Shown here one piece after another: positions 1 to 7,909 of a stretch of 64,000 nucleotides of DNA. A program made the position numbers and the translations under genes. The first letter of the stretch is position 1. Each line of letters begins with the position of its first letter. Origin of the DNA: UBA5399 sp964464145 (GTDB lineage Bacteria; Bacillota; Clostridia; Christensenellales; Christensenellaceae); the NCBI GenBank assembly GCA_964464145.1, contig CAYXFB010000002.1, positions 38,636-102,635 of the forward strand, given 5' to 3'. Below the pieces are notes generated by a model. It was not told the origin of the DNA. It ran no database searches and saw only the letters and a program-made list of their open reading frames with translations.

Positions 1-2
1 GG

Positions 3-980
3 TATCTACATGAAAAGGGAGCTGAGATCGTGGGCGCGATAGACGTGAATCCCGAGGTAGTGGGTGTGGATATCGGCGATTTTGCCGGTCTTGGTACAAA
101 GCTGGGCGTTGTTATTGAAAGCGACGCAAACGAGGTGCTGGACAGTTGTGACGCGGACGTTGCCATACTCACAATGATGAGCTTCATGCCGGATATGGAA
201 GAGGCCATGGCAAACGTTGTAAGCAGGGGCATAAATGCCATAACCACCTGCGAGGAGGCCATATATCCCTGGACCACCTCCCCGTCTATAACAAACCGTC
301 TGGATCTTTTGGCCAAGATGAATGGCTGCGCGATAGCCGGATCTGGTATGCAGGATATATACTGGATAAACATGATAGCCACAGTCGCCGGCGGTGTGCA
401 CCGCATAGATAGGATAGAGGGCGCGGTGAGCTACAACGTGGAAGATTACGGCCTTGCGCTGGCCAAGGCGCACGGTGCCGGCCTCACGCCGGAGGAATTT
501 GAAAAGCAGATCGCCCACCCCGAAGAGCTTGAGCCCGCTTATGTGTGGAATTCAAACGAGGCGCTCTGCTCTAAAATGGGATGGACAATAAAATCTCAAA
601 CGCAAAAGAGCGTTCCATATTTTTATGACAGCGATCTTTATTCCTCCACGCTGGGTGAAACTATTCCCCAGGGCAATTGCATAGGCATGAGCGCGGTGGT
701 TACAACCGAGACCTTTCAGGGGCCGGTAATAGAGACGCAGTGCATAGGCAAGGTGTACGGCCCGGACGACGGCGACATGTGCGACTGGAAGATAATGGGC
801 GAGCCGGACACCACCTTCTTCGTGCAAAAGCCAGCCACCGTGGAGCACACCTGCGCCACAATAGTGAACCGCATACCCGTGCTGTTAAGCTGCCCTCCCG
901 GTTTCTACACGGTGGAAAAAATGCGGCCGGTGGAGTATATGACCTACCCAATGCAGTATTATGTGGAAGACGAGGAATAA
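3..980 (+). CDS. 2,4-diaminopentanoate dehydrogenase-like oxidoreductase (5' end outside the window)
   Basis: The frame is open from the first bases of the window, so the N-terminus is missing; 325 codons remain. The protein resembles the dihydrodipicolinate-reductase-like NAD(P)-dependent amino acid dehydrogenases, of which 2,4-diaminopentanoate dehydrogenase of ornithine fermentation is the best-known member. The visible part starts inside the Rossmann domain (EIVGAIDVNP, the region after the glycine-rich loop, then DADVAILTMMS). It continues through the conserved INAITTCEEAIYPW segment and the C-terminal substrate domain ending EYMTYPMQYYVEDEE. If the assignment is right, it oxidatively deaminates a diamino acid in the cytoplasm. 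No other ornithine-pathway gene is visible here, so the substrate is inferred. The gene converges on the surface-protein gene and both end at a shared terminator. Confidence 0.6.
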   Translation, partial: YLHEKGAEIVGAIDVNPEVVGVDIGDFAGLGTKLGVVIESDANEVLDSCDADVAILTMMSFMPDMEEAMANVVSRGINAITTCEEAIYPWTTSPSITNRLDLLAKMNGCAIAGSGMQDIYWINMIATVAGGVHRIDRIEGAVSYNVEDYGLALAKAHGAGLTPEEFEKQIAHPEELEPAYVWNSNEALCSKMGWTIKSQTQKSVPYFYDSDLYSSTLGETIPQGNCIGMSAVVTTETFQGPVIETQCIGKVYGPDDGDMCDWKIMGEPDTTFFVQKPATVEHTCATIVNRIPVLLSCPPGFYTVEKMRPVEYMTYPMQYYVEDEE

Positions 981-1062
981 GGCTTTATACTAAAAACGCG
1001 TAAAAAAATCCACCTTACCGTAGCTGTTACGGAGAACTAACCACTTGAGTTTATTAATGGCT

Positions 1063-1102
1063 AAAAAACTGTTGCATACCATATCCATGCAACAGTTTTT
1101 TT
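1063..1102. terminator. Bidirectional rho-independent terminator
   Basis: A 10-bp perfect stem (ACTGTTGCAT at 1068-1077 with ATGCAACAGT at 1087-1096) is flanked by A5 on the left and a T-run on the right. It can therefore end both the plus-strand dehydrogenase and the minus-strand surface-protein transcript. Confidence 0.85.
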
Positions 1103-1135
1103 GCGTTCAGCTATTGACTGCGTTTTTCGCCCGCC

Positions 1136-3682
1136 CTATGGCGTTTGCGCCTTGGTATCCGCACTCGCTCCGCGTACAGATGCGCCCCCTACGCGTATTA
1201 CGGGCACTATTTTAAAGTAGTTTTTACTTCCCGGCGTTAGCCCGGTAAATGTATATTCCGTTTGGTTCTTCACTGTGGCTACGTGTTTAAACTTTCCGTC
1301 TATTTTGCGGTACAAGCGGTAATAGTTTACGCCGTCTGCCGCTTGCCACTGTACGCGCACACTGCGCACCGTCTTTTTGTTGTATGTAAAGCCGACCGCC
1401 GCGCTTGGGCGGGTGTAGGTGACCAGTATGTCGGATTTTTCGCCCGCCTCACCGCCTACTATGGCCGTTACGGTGTAGCTGTATTTGCCGCCCGTCTTCA
1501 GCCCCTTCAGCTCTATGCTTGTTTCCGTGGTTTGGGCTATTTCCTCACCCGCGCCATTGTGTATTATGTAGCTTTGTGCATTTTCCGCACTGTCCCACGT
1601 TAGCGTTAGCCTATCCGTTATATTATAGTCTTTGGGGTGGGTGACCTTTAGGTTTGTCACCTTGGGCAGCCATTTGGCGTACAGCGTAACATCCGCGTAT
1701 ATCTGATTATCAAAATCGTATTTCTTACCAAAACCGCTGTCCATATACCAGCCCGCAAAGATGTGGTTTTCCCGCATTGGCTCTGTGGGCGCTTTGGCTT
1801 TAACTCCCGCCACTATGCTCTCCGTTTTATCCGCCGTTACGCCGTCCATATATTTGTAGGTCAGTTTGTGGTAGATCACAGAGGGTGGTGGCGGGGGGGG
1901 GGGTAACAGTTTTTCTGTTACATTAAGATTAAACTCATTAGATGTTTTGCCATCTATAATTATTTTCAGTTTGTGCGCACCTACCGGCAATACTGAGGTG
2001 GTGGTCAGAACAAGTGTTCCCCTGTTTCTGTCTATTATTATATTCCCTGCCGTTATGTCACTGTTAGTTGGTTGCAGTATAATCGGATATGTTCCTTCTA
2101 TTATATTTGTTGTAGTTACAGGAAATTCTACATTTTCTGACTTTCCGAAATTGCAAACACCGATCTGTGAACCCACAGCCACGCTCCCTTTGGTAGAAAG
2201 AAACTTTACCTTCGTTGCGGGGGCAGGTGGCGTATTGTCGTCTATAATAGTCTGACTGTCGTCCGATGCAGATAAATCACCTACTGCGCCGGAACCGTTA
2301 AACCCTTCACCTGTTTTTATTACCATGTCAACGCCAACGCTGATATCTCCTTGAAGTCGGCTCTTGCTAACGCAACTAACCGCCCTTGTGGAACCTTCCG
2401 CGGTGACAACGCCTCCCGTTACTTGCAAAGTTCTTCCGCTGATCCCATAAACTTCGTGAGCAACTGAAGATGTACCGCCTTTTGCTGTAACAATAGAATT
2501 GTCTTCTATGATTACGTGTTTACTGTCAACTCCGGAACTTATTTTCGATGCAATTATTCCGGCGCTAATACCATCTGTAGTTCCGCCGGTGGCATTAACC
2601 CGCGCGTTATCCTTTATATGAATATTGCCGACAGCATCTGCGCTTGGATTACCTATATACAAGCCACCGCTAATAGCCTGACCACCTTCTGAATTTTTTC
2701 CGGCGGCATTAACCAAAGAGTTGCCCTCAATCATAATATTAGAAGCTCTAATGCCCGTACTATAACTTAGATCGCCACCTATACTTTCGCTTCCCTCTGC
2801 TGTAACGGTGGCATTCCCACTAATCCACATTTCTCCCGAACCAATACCACTGCTTATGCCAGCAAGTCCACCACGAGAACCAAATTTTGTTTTTCCGCCA
2901 AAAGTTGTTACATTAGCGTTTTCATCTATACCTAAATACGAAGCAGAAATTCCAATGGCATTTGTAGAGAAGCTGCTTTCTGATTCTCCACTTGTCGCAA
3001 TAACTGTAACGCCGTTTGTAATATGAAGTTTATTTAATACAAAAAAGCCAAAATTGTAAGCCATACCATCTGTAGCAGTAGAAGCACCATTATTGGCCTC
3101 CAGTGTTCCCGACCCTCTAATTGTTAGCGAATCATCTGTTGTTATAGCAACAGACTGAGCATTACCATCACTTGAATTGGTATTACCACTGCGCACAACA
3201 CTTGTTGTACCCTCCGTTAGGTTTATTGTACAATTTACTGACGGAAACTTTATTCCATAAGATATTCTAAACTTATCTCCCGCGTTGTCTGTACCTGTAA
3301 TTTGTGCCCCAAACAAGGTAAGCGTTTTGCTGCTTGCATCCCAGCTCCAACCTTCCGCGCTGTCAACAACAGATGTGTTGTTAAAATTTACGTTGGTTTT
3401 CGTTGTGCCATCAGTGCTCAAATAGCTGCCACTACCGGAACTCAAATCAAGCCCGGTATTTCGCGGAGTAATTCCGGCAGCTACTTCTGCAACATTCTCT
3501 TCACCCGTCTCCACCGCTTCCGTTTCCACTATTTCAACATCTTGCATAATCTCCGCCGGTATATCCTGCACGGATGTTTGCTCTTCTATGATCGGCTCCG
3601 CAGCCATTACCGTTGGCGCAAAGGAAAGCACCATTAGTATAGCCAAAACAACCGCCAATAATTTCCTGTTTGTTTTCATCAT
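1136..3682 (-). CDS. Large secreted surface protein with carbohydrate-binding-like region, InlB-type repeat and FN3 domains
   Basis: This 848-residue protein begins at the ATG-ATG pair ending at 3682, behind a GTGGGGGAAT ribosome site; a further 32 codons upstream are open but lack a site. Residues about 1-26 form a signal peptide (KLLAVVLAILMVLSFAPTVMA). An acidic spacer follows. A long Ser/Thr/Gly-rich beta region (about 75-500) with repeated IxIxDNAxVxAxGG-type turns resembles polymorphic carbohydrate-binding or beta-helix surface modules. A poly-proline stretch encoded by 11 consecutive C residues leads to a Listeria-Bacteroides (InlB B) repeat (AGWYMDSGFGKKYDF, VTLYAKW). Two fibronectin type III domains end the chain. 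There is no LPXTG motif or C-terminal membrane anchor, so release or non-covalent attachment is likely. It lies downstream of a LuxR-type regulator on the same strand. The function is probably adhesion; the ligand is unknown. Confidence 0.7.
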   Translation of the reverse strand: MMKTNRKLLAVVLAILMVLSFAPTVMAAEPIIEEQTSVQDIPAEIMQDVEIVETEAVETGEENVAEVAAGITPRNTGLDLSSGSGSYLSTDGTTKTNVNFNNTSVVDSAEGWSWDASSKTLTLFGAQITGTDNAGDKFRISYGIKFPSVNCTINLTEGTTSVVRSGNTNSSDGNAQSVAITTDDSLTIRGSGTLEANNGASTATDGMAYNFGFFVLNKLHITNGVTVIATSGESESSFSTNAIGISASYLGIDENANVTTFGGKTKFGSRGGLAGISSGIGSGEMWISGNATVTAEGSESIGGDLSYSTGIRASNIMIEGNSLVNAAGKNSEGGQAISGGLYIGNPSADAVGNIHIKDNARVNATGGTTDGISAGIIASKISSGVDSKHVIIEDNSIVTAKGGTSSVAHEVYGISGRTLQVTGGVVTAEGSTRAVSCVSKSRLQGDISVGVDMVIKTGEGFNGSGAVGDLSASDDSQTIIDDNTPPAPATKVKFLSTKGSVAVGSQIGVCNFGKSENVEFPVTTTNIIEGTYPIILQPTNSDITAGNIIIDRNRGTLVLTTTSVLPVGAHKLKIIIDGKTSNEFNLNVTEKLLPPPPPPPSVIYHKLTYKYMDGVTADKTESIVAGVKAKAPTEPMRENHIFAGWYMDSGFGKKYDFDNQIYADVTLYAKWLPKVTNLKVTHPKDYNITDRLTLTWDSAENAQSYIIHNGAGEEIAQTTETSIELKGLKTGGKYSYTVTAIVGGEAGEKSDILVTYTRPSAAVGFTYNKKTVRSVRVQWQAADGVNYYRLYRKIDGKFKHVATVKNQTEYTFTGLTPGSKNYFKIVPVIRVGGASVRGASADTKAQTP
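1893..1903 (-). repeat. 11-base homopolymer (poly-C on coding strand) inside the surface-protein gene
   Basis: Eleven consecutive G residues on the plus strand read as C11 in the gene and encode prolines. Tracts of this length are prone to replication slippage. A one-base change would remove the InlB-type repeat and both FN3 domains that follow. Confidence 0.95.
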
Positions 3683-3811
3683 AATTCCCCCACAACCTTT
3701 TTTAAATCTCACCCTTTTTTCACATTTGTGTGTGATAAATCTGTTTGCTAAATAGGCGGACAGCGAAAAAATCCGCACAATCTGCCTTTATATCTATACC
3801 TATTTTTATAA

Positions 3812-3840
3812 ATTATACAGGACTTTGGGGGGCTTGTAAA
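3812..3840 (-). promoter_or_regulatory. Promoter of the surface-protein gene
   Basis: On the minus strand, TTTACA (3835-3840), a 17-base spacer and TATAAT (3812-3817) lie about 130 bases before the chosen start. The long leader contains no obvious riboswitch. Confidence 0.65.
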
Positions 3841-3921
3841 TTACCCCAAAATCGGCAAAAAAGGGTACACACATAATGAAAAAAGTGACGAGTTTTTCGC
3901 TCGCCGCCCAATCGTTTTTTG

Positions 3922-4932
3922 CTATTTTAACATATAGTTTTTCAAATCATTTCTGCCCGTGACACCCAGCTTTTTATAAGTTCGTTTTAGCATAGCTTTT
4001 ACAGTGTTGACCGAAATATTAAGATGTGTCGCTATTTGCTCGTTGCGCCAGCTCTTGCTTGCAAGCATGGCGATGGTGAATTCCATGGTGGTCAGCACAT
4101 CCGCAACACTTGCATTGTTGTGCGAATTGTGTATATCCCGCCATGCCTGCGCAAAACGGTACACCTGCTGCGTGATCGCGGCAAAGGCCTCCGGTTCGTC
4201 CTTTCGCAGGTTGATCTCCACCATGCCGCCTAAAAGCCCATGATGCTCCGCAAAAGGCTCATAAAACCGCTCCGGCCTTGCTATCTCCCACGCGGCGAGA
4301 AAATGCTTGTTCGCCTGCGCGGAATCCTTTTGATTTATGTAGCACATGGCAATCACCAGATTAAGATATGTCTCGCCCACCGGATAGGTGCCGTCCTTTA
4401 AGCTGAGTGCGGTTTTGGCGGTGCCTATCGCTTCGCCATAATTTGCGTTCAGGTACTGCCTGTGCGCTTCCACATACAGCGCTATGAGCCGTATTCCCAT
4501 TGGCAGGCGGTGCAGCGCGACGGGCAATGTTTCCATACCCTCTAGGTGAATGAGCGTGATGGAAAGATTATGCGTAAACGCCAAAAGCTGTTTTTCTTCC
4601 TCGGTGAAGCAGTATCCGGCGGTTGTTTTTTCCCTATATGAATTAAGCATGGTATGGATGATTTCCCCCGCCTTTTGTGCGTCGCCCATGCACAGCGCGC
4701 CAAAACCCGCCATCAGTTTGGCCGAGATCCTTATCGCGCCGCTTTCGTTTTCCATAAGGCTTTGCGCCAAACGATAACAATCTTCGCCCTCGCCGCGATA
4801 ATAGTGCCTCTCGCAACGGGCAAGGGTTTTACTTTCGCTGCCGGACAGTTTTTTGATATATATGTCTGAGCTGCCGGGCTCAAAATTGGCGCACATGAAT
4901 GGCAATGGCAGTTTTTGAGTATCGTTTGTCAT
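3922..4932 (-). CDS. LuxR-family transcriptional regulator
   Basis: A 336-residue cytoplasmic regulator. The last 60 residues are a LuxR/FixJ-type helix-turn-helix (SWRNEQIATHLNISVNTVKAMLKRTYKKLGV). The preceding 250 residues are helical and look like tetratricopeptide-style or MalT-like sensor repeats (pairs such as RLIALYVEAHRQYLNANYGE). There is no receiver domain, so it is not an ordinary two-component response regulator. It has its own promoter and lies just upstream of the surface-protein gene on the same strand, which makes that gene a likely but unproven target. The inducer is unknown. Confidence 0.75.
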   Translation of the reverse strand: MTNDTQKLPLPFMCANFEPGSSDIYIKKLSGSESKTLARCERHYYRGEGEDCYRLAQSLMENESGAIRISAKLMAGFGALCMGDAQKAGEIIHTMLNSYREKTTAGYCFTEEEKQLLAFTHNLSITLIHLEGMETLPVALHRLPMGIRLIALYVEAHRQYLNANYGEAIGTAKTALSLKDGTYPVGETYLNLVIAMCYINQKDSAQANKHFLAAWEIARPERFYEPFAEHHGLLGGMVEINLRKDEPEAFAAITQQVYRFAQAWRDIHNSHNNASVADVLTTMEFTIAMLASKSWRNEQIATHLNISVNTVKAMLKRTYKKLGVTGRNDLKNYMLK

Positions 4933-4979
4933 AACATTTTTTTAAATTCCCTAAGATGTCGATATATTGGGTTAATGTA

Positions 4980-5008
4980 ATTATAGTCTTTTTGCCTTTT
5001 TCTTGCAA
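4980..5008 (-). promoter_or_regulatory. Promoter of the LuxR-type gene
   Basis: TTGCAA (5003-5008), a 17-base spacer and TATAAT (4980-4985) read on the minus strand, about 45 bases before the LuxR start. Confidence 0.65.
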
Positions 5009-5053
5009 TATATCATTTTACGCCCGCATTTGATGATTTGTATATTCGTAAGC

Positions 5054-5088
5054 AAAATGCAGAAAGCGCTTGGCTTCCTGCATTTTTT
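5054..5088. terminator. Rho-independent terminator after the aldo/keto reductase
   Basis: The stem AAAATGCAG (5054-5062) with CTGCATTTT (5078-5086) is extended by AAGC/GCTT inside. A-rich and T-rich flanks make it usable in both directions. It lies about 120 bases downstream of the minus-strand reductase. Confidence 0.75.
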
Positions 5089-5207
5089 GCCCACGCCTCA
5101 GTTCGCCGTCACAGCTAACCTTCGGGTGGATTTTTCTTACCGCGCAAACCGCGTGGTTATTACAGACGCATCGGCCGGAGGTGCCTCCGCGTCCGCTTGG
5201 CATGATT

Positions 5208-6356
5208 TTATTCGCCGAACAGCTCGTTCGCCTTGGCCATGTTTTCTATTATGGGCACGCTGAAGGGGCAGCGCTCCTCGCAGCTCCCGCAGCCTATGCA
5301 GTCCGAGCCGTGGGCGGACATCGAGGCGTAGTGCTGCTTTATGCTGGGCGGAATGTTCGCCTCGTCCAGCTTCGCAATGTCCAGATATTTGTTTACGTTG
5401 GCTATATCTATTTCGGAGGGGCAGGGCAGGCAGTGGCTGCAATATACGCAGCTTCCCTTCATGCTGCCCGTATTGGTGTTTATTATATCCGTATAGTCAA
5501 GCTGCTCCTCTGTCATATCGTAATATTTAAGAGCGTCCGCAACCTCCTCCGGCGCTTTAAAGCCCAGCAGCGCGCTTACCACCGCCGGACGGGTCAGCGC
5601 GTAATGTATGCACTGGCCGGCCGTCATCGGCTTGGCGAAGGGGGTGTGCTCTGCCGAAAGCAGCTTGCCCGCGCCCAGCGTTTTCATAACGGTGATGCCC
5701 ACGTTGTGCTGTTCGCAAACGTTATACAGCGCCGCGCGCGCGGGGTCTATGCCCATATACTGCTGCCCGTCGAAATTGGCTTCCAGCGTATCCAGCACGT
5801 TTGTTTTGACGGGCGTCATATCAAAAGCGGCATTTATGCTGAAAAGCAGCACATCTATCTCGTTCATCTCCACCAGGCGGCGCGCCACCAGCGGGTTGTG
5901 CGAGCTGGCGCCCAGATGGCGAACCACGCCCTTCTTTTTGAGATCCTTCATATAGTCAAGTATACCGTGGTCTATTACCTGATCCAGCGCCTCGTCCGTA
6001 TCCATGAAGAAAAGCATTCCAAAATCTATATAGTCAGTCTCAAGATAGCGCAGCAGATCTTCGAAATACTTCTTGCTTATTTCGAAATCACGCGTAATGT
6101 CATATTGCTGGTTTAGATCCACAGAGCAGATGTGGCCCTGCAGCATAACCTTGTCGCGCCTGCCCTTGAGCGCCTTGCCTATCTTTTTACGTATATCCTC
6201 ACCCGGCATAAACACATCCATTATATTTACGCCACTGTCTATTGCGGCGTGTATAGTGCTCTCCACCACGTCATAGGGCTTTCCATCCAAATGCTCCGCG
6301 CCCATACCTATTGTACTGGCCTTTAAGCCTGTATTACCAATCTCTCTGTATTCCAT
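5208..6356 (-). CDS. Aldo/keto reductase with C-terminal ferredoxin-type iron-sulfur domain
   Basis: A 382-residue soluble oxidoreductase. Residues 1-260 are an aldo/keto reductase barrel (start MEYREIGNTGLKASTIGMG, later ETDYIDFGMLFFMD, and GVVRHLGASSHNP). The C-terminus adds a ferredoxin-like module with two cysteine clusters: CVYCSHCLPCP near 305-315 and CIGCGSCEERCPFSVP near 350-365. This architecture is common in anaerobes, where the enzyme is thought to exchange electrons between NAD(P)H, an iron-sulfur chain and a carbonyl substrate; the true substrate is unknown. A good ribosome site (AAGGAG) precedes the start. A perfect inverted repeat about 50 bases upstream suggests repressor control. 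Confidence 0.85.
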   Translation of the reverse strand: MEYREIGNTGLKASTIGMGAEHLDGKPYDVVESTIHAAIDSGVNIMDVFMPGEDIRKKIGKALKGRRDKVMLQGHICSVDLNQQYDITRDFEISKKYFEDLLRYLETDYIDFGMLFFMDTDEALDQVIDHGILDYMKDLKKKGVVRHLGASSHNPLVARRLVEMNEIDVLLFSINAAFDMTPVKTNVLDTLEANFDGQQYMGIDPARAALYNVCEQHNVGITVMKTLGAGKLLSAEHTPFAKPMTAGQCIHYALTRPAVVSALLGFKAPEEVADALKYYDMTEEQLDYTDIINTNTGSMKGSCVYCSHCLPCPSEIDIANVNKYLDIAKLDEANIPPSIKQHYASMSAHGSDCIGCGSCEERCPFSVPIIENMAKANELFGE

Positions 6357-6404
6357 AGCGAAAATTCTCCTTGAATGTTGTTATTTGAAATTTATAAAAA
6401 CATT

Positions 6405-6426
6405 GGTATCGTGTGAGAACGATACC
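6405..6426. promoter_or_regulatory. Operator-like inverted repeat upstream of the aldo/keto reductase
   Basis: Perfect 8-base arms GGTATCGT (6405-6412) and ACGATACC (6419-6426) are separated by six bases. The site lies just downstream of a TATATA-type -10 element read on the minus strand, where a repressor would block initiation. Confidence 0.55.
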
Positions 6427-6717
6427 CTATATATAGCATATCCTGTATTTACCAAAACTTCAAGTGCATATTGTAAAAATGGCACACATTTCACAAAATT
6501 TTTTTCAAACGCGGAAAAAATTATCAAATCATATAAAACCACCGGCTTTTCTATAAAATGTCCCATATAAGGTTTACGATCTCTTGCCACCAGTTTATCA
6601 ATATATGTATCAATAATCAACTGTGTGCGAACAAACGCCATGTACATTATTTTTTACTAGCACATCGTAAACCGCCACGCGAAATAGGATCGTTTCGAAA
6701 TTTATCAAATTTTACTC

Positions 6718-6746
6718 TTTACAAATCAAAAATGCTATGCTATATT
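6718..6746 (+). promoter_or_regulatory. Promoter of the perR-like gene
   Basis: TTTACA (6718-6723), a 17-base spacer and TATATT (6741-6746). The predicted start site falls inside the palindrome described next. Confidence 0.6.
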
Positions 6747-6751
6747 TAAAT

Positions 6752-6772
6752 CAATAATAATAATTGTTATTG
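6752..6772. promoter_or_regulatory. PerR/Fur-box-like palindrome
   Basis: A 21-base imperfect palindrome with CAATAA and TTATTG ends and an AT-rich core; 9 of 10 positions pair. Its ATAAT/ATTAT character matches the general PerR/Fur box pattern. Its place at the transcription start of a PerR-like gene fits autoregulation. Confidence 0.6.
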
Positions 6773-6786
6773 TTTGAGGAGTGAAA

Positions 6787-7170
6787 ATGGAGACTGCGAG
6801 AAAATATAGCAGAAAGAGAAACGCCATATATGAAGCGGTTTGCTCCACCGTAACGCACCCCAGCGCGGAGTGGATATACACCCGGCTAAAGCCCGAATAT
6901 CCCGATCTGAGTTTGGGCACGGTATACCGCAATCTATCTCTTTTTAAGGAGAGCGGCGAAATAAAGAGCGTAGGCTCTGTGAACGGTCAGGACAGGTTTG
7001 ACGGAAACATAAAGCCGCACGCGCATTTCATATGTAAGAAATGCGGCAGCGTATCCGATCTTATGGAGGAGCCCGCGCCCGGCATTCCCGTGGTGGACGG
7101 CCGTGTGGAGGAATACCAGCTCAATTTTTATGGGTTGTGCACAGATTGTTGCAAGGAAGCGGCGCAGTAG
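6787..7170 (+). CDS. perR: PerR-like peroxide-sensing Fur-family repressor
   Basis: A 127-residue Fur-family protein. The ATG at 6787 is chosen because GAGGAG sits five bases before it; the GTG at 6781 would overlap that site. The N-terminal winged helix (residues 1-65) is followed by the dimerisation domain. All five regulatory metal ligands of B. subtilis PerR have equivalents: H24, D72 (in RFDG), H78 and H80 (HAH), and D91, which stands where PerR has Asp and most Fur proteins have Glu. Structural zinc cysteines are C83 and C86 (CKKCG) plus a C-terminal cysteine cluster (CTDCC). It is followed after 49 bases by reverse rubrerythrin, a known PerR target in clostridia, so the pair probably forms a peroxide response unit. 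Confidence 0.85.
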   Translation: METARKYSRKRNAIYEAVCSTVTHPSAEWIYTRLKPEYPDLSLGTVYRNLSLFKESGEIKSVGSVNGQDRFDGNIKPHAHFICKKCGSVSDLMEEPAPGIPVVDGRVEEYQLNFYGLCTDCCKEAAQ

Positions 7171-7219
7171 GCGTCGATTCAAATATAAAAAATAATATAG
7201 AATCAGGAGACAAAGAATT

Positions 7220-7762
7220 ATGGAAAAGTTTGTATGTTCAGTATGTGGTTATGTTCACGAGGGAACCGAGGCTCCGGATGCTTGCCCGCAGTGCAAAGCT
7301 CCTAAGGAAAAGTTCAAGAAGCAGTCTGGCGACCGTTCCTGGGCGGCAGAGCACGTGGTTGGCGTTGCTAAGGGCGCTCCGGAGGAGATCCTTGAAGGCC
7401 TGCGCATGAACTTTGCCGGCGAATGCACGGAGGTTGGCATGTACCTTGCGATGTCTCGCGTGGCTCACCGCGAAGGTTATCCCGAAATTGGCCTGTACTG
7501 GGAGAAAGCCGCTCTTGAAGAAGCAGAGCACGCCGCTAAATTTGCGGAGCTTTTGGGTGAAGTTGTTACAGACAGCACAAAGAAGAATCTTGAGCTGCGC
7601 GTGGACGCCGAAAACGGTGCTACACAGGGCAAATGTGACATCGCCAAGCTGGCAAAAGAGGCCGGCCTAGACGCCATCCATGACACCGTTCACGAAATGG
7701 CAAGGGACGAAGCCCGTCACGGCAAAGCCTTTGAGGGTCTGCTCAAGAGGTACTTCGGTTAA
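7220..7762 (+). CDS. Reverse rubrerythrin (NADH-peroxidase component)
   Basis: A 180-residue protein with the domains in reverse order: a rubredoxin-like iron centre first (CSVCG at residues 6-10, CPQC at 22-25), then a ferritin-like di-iron four-helix bundle. The bundle carries the expected glutamates and histidines (NFAGECTEVGMYLAMSR, EEAEHAAKFAELLGE, DEARHGKAFEGLL). Proteins of this type accept electrons from NADH via a flavoprotein and reduce H2O2 and O2 in anaerobes. AGGAG precedes the start. Position directly after the perR-like gene supports a common oxidative-stress operon. A strong terminator follows. Confidence 0.92.
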   Translation: MEKFVCSVCGYVHEGTEAPDACPQCKAPKEKFKKQSGDRSWAAEHVVGVAKGAPEEILEGLRMNFAGECTEVGMYLAMSRVAHREGYPEIGLYWEKAALEEAEHAAKFAELLGEVVTDSTKKNLELRVDAENGATQGKCDIAKLAKEAGLDAIHDTVHEMARDEARHGKAFEGLLKRYFG

Positions 7763-7798
7763 TCAGCAAATTTACCAGACCGCAAAATATATAGTGAT

Positions 7799-7828
7799 AA
7801 AAAGCCGGGGCGGTCGCTTCGGCTTTTT
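7799..7828 (+). terminator. Rho-independent terminator after reverse rubrerythrin
   Basis: The stem AAAAAGCCG (7799-7807) pairs with CGGCTTTTT (7820-7828), 37 bases after the stop codon. Confidence 0.85.
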
Positions 7829-7849
7829 GCTTGTACGCAACAAAAAAAC

Positions 7850-7878
7850 GTGCACAAAGCCTGCTGTTGCTGTATAAT
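7850..7878 (+). promoter_or_regulatory. Possible promoter of the corrinoid protein gene
   Basis: TATAAT at 7873-7878 is a consensus -10. The -35 (GTGCAC at 7850-7855, 17-base spacer) is weak. Confidence 0.4.
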
Positions 7879-7909
7879 TGGAAACTGTACAACAGTTTTG
7901 GAGGTTTTT

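Larger units (their letters stand above)
6357..6786. other. AT-rich divergent intergenic region
   Basis: This 430-base spacer separates the minus-strand reductase from the plus-strand perR-like gene. It holds the operator-like repeat at 6405-6426, the perR promoter and the PerR-box-like site. The rest (6430-6700) is AT-rich and shows no convincing gene: open frames there lack ribosome sites and protein-like composition. Confidence 0.6.

Noticed and set aside
6381..6647. Open frames of 60-90 codons in the AT-rich spacer before perR
   Set aside because: They overlap the operator, lack ribosome sites and have composition typical of non-coding AT-rich DNA.
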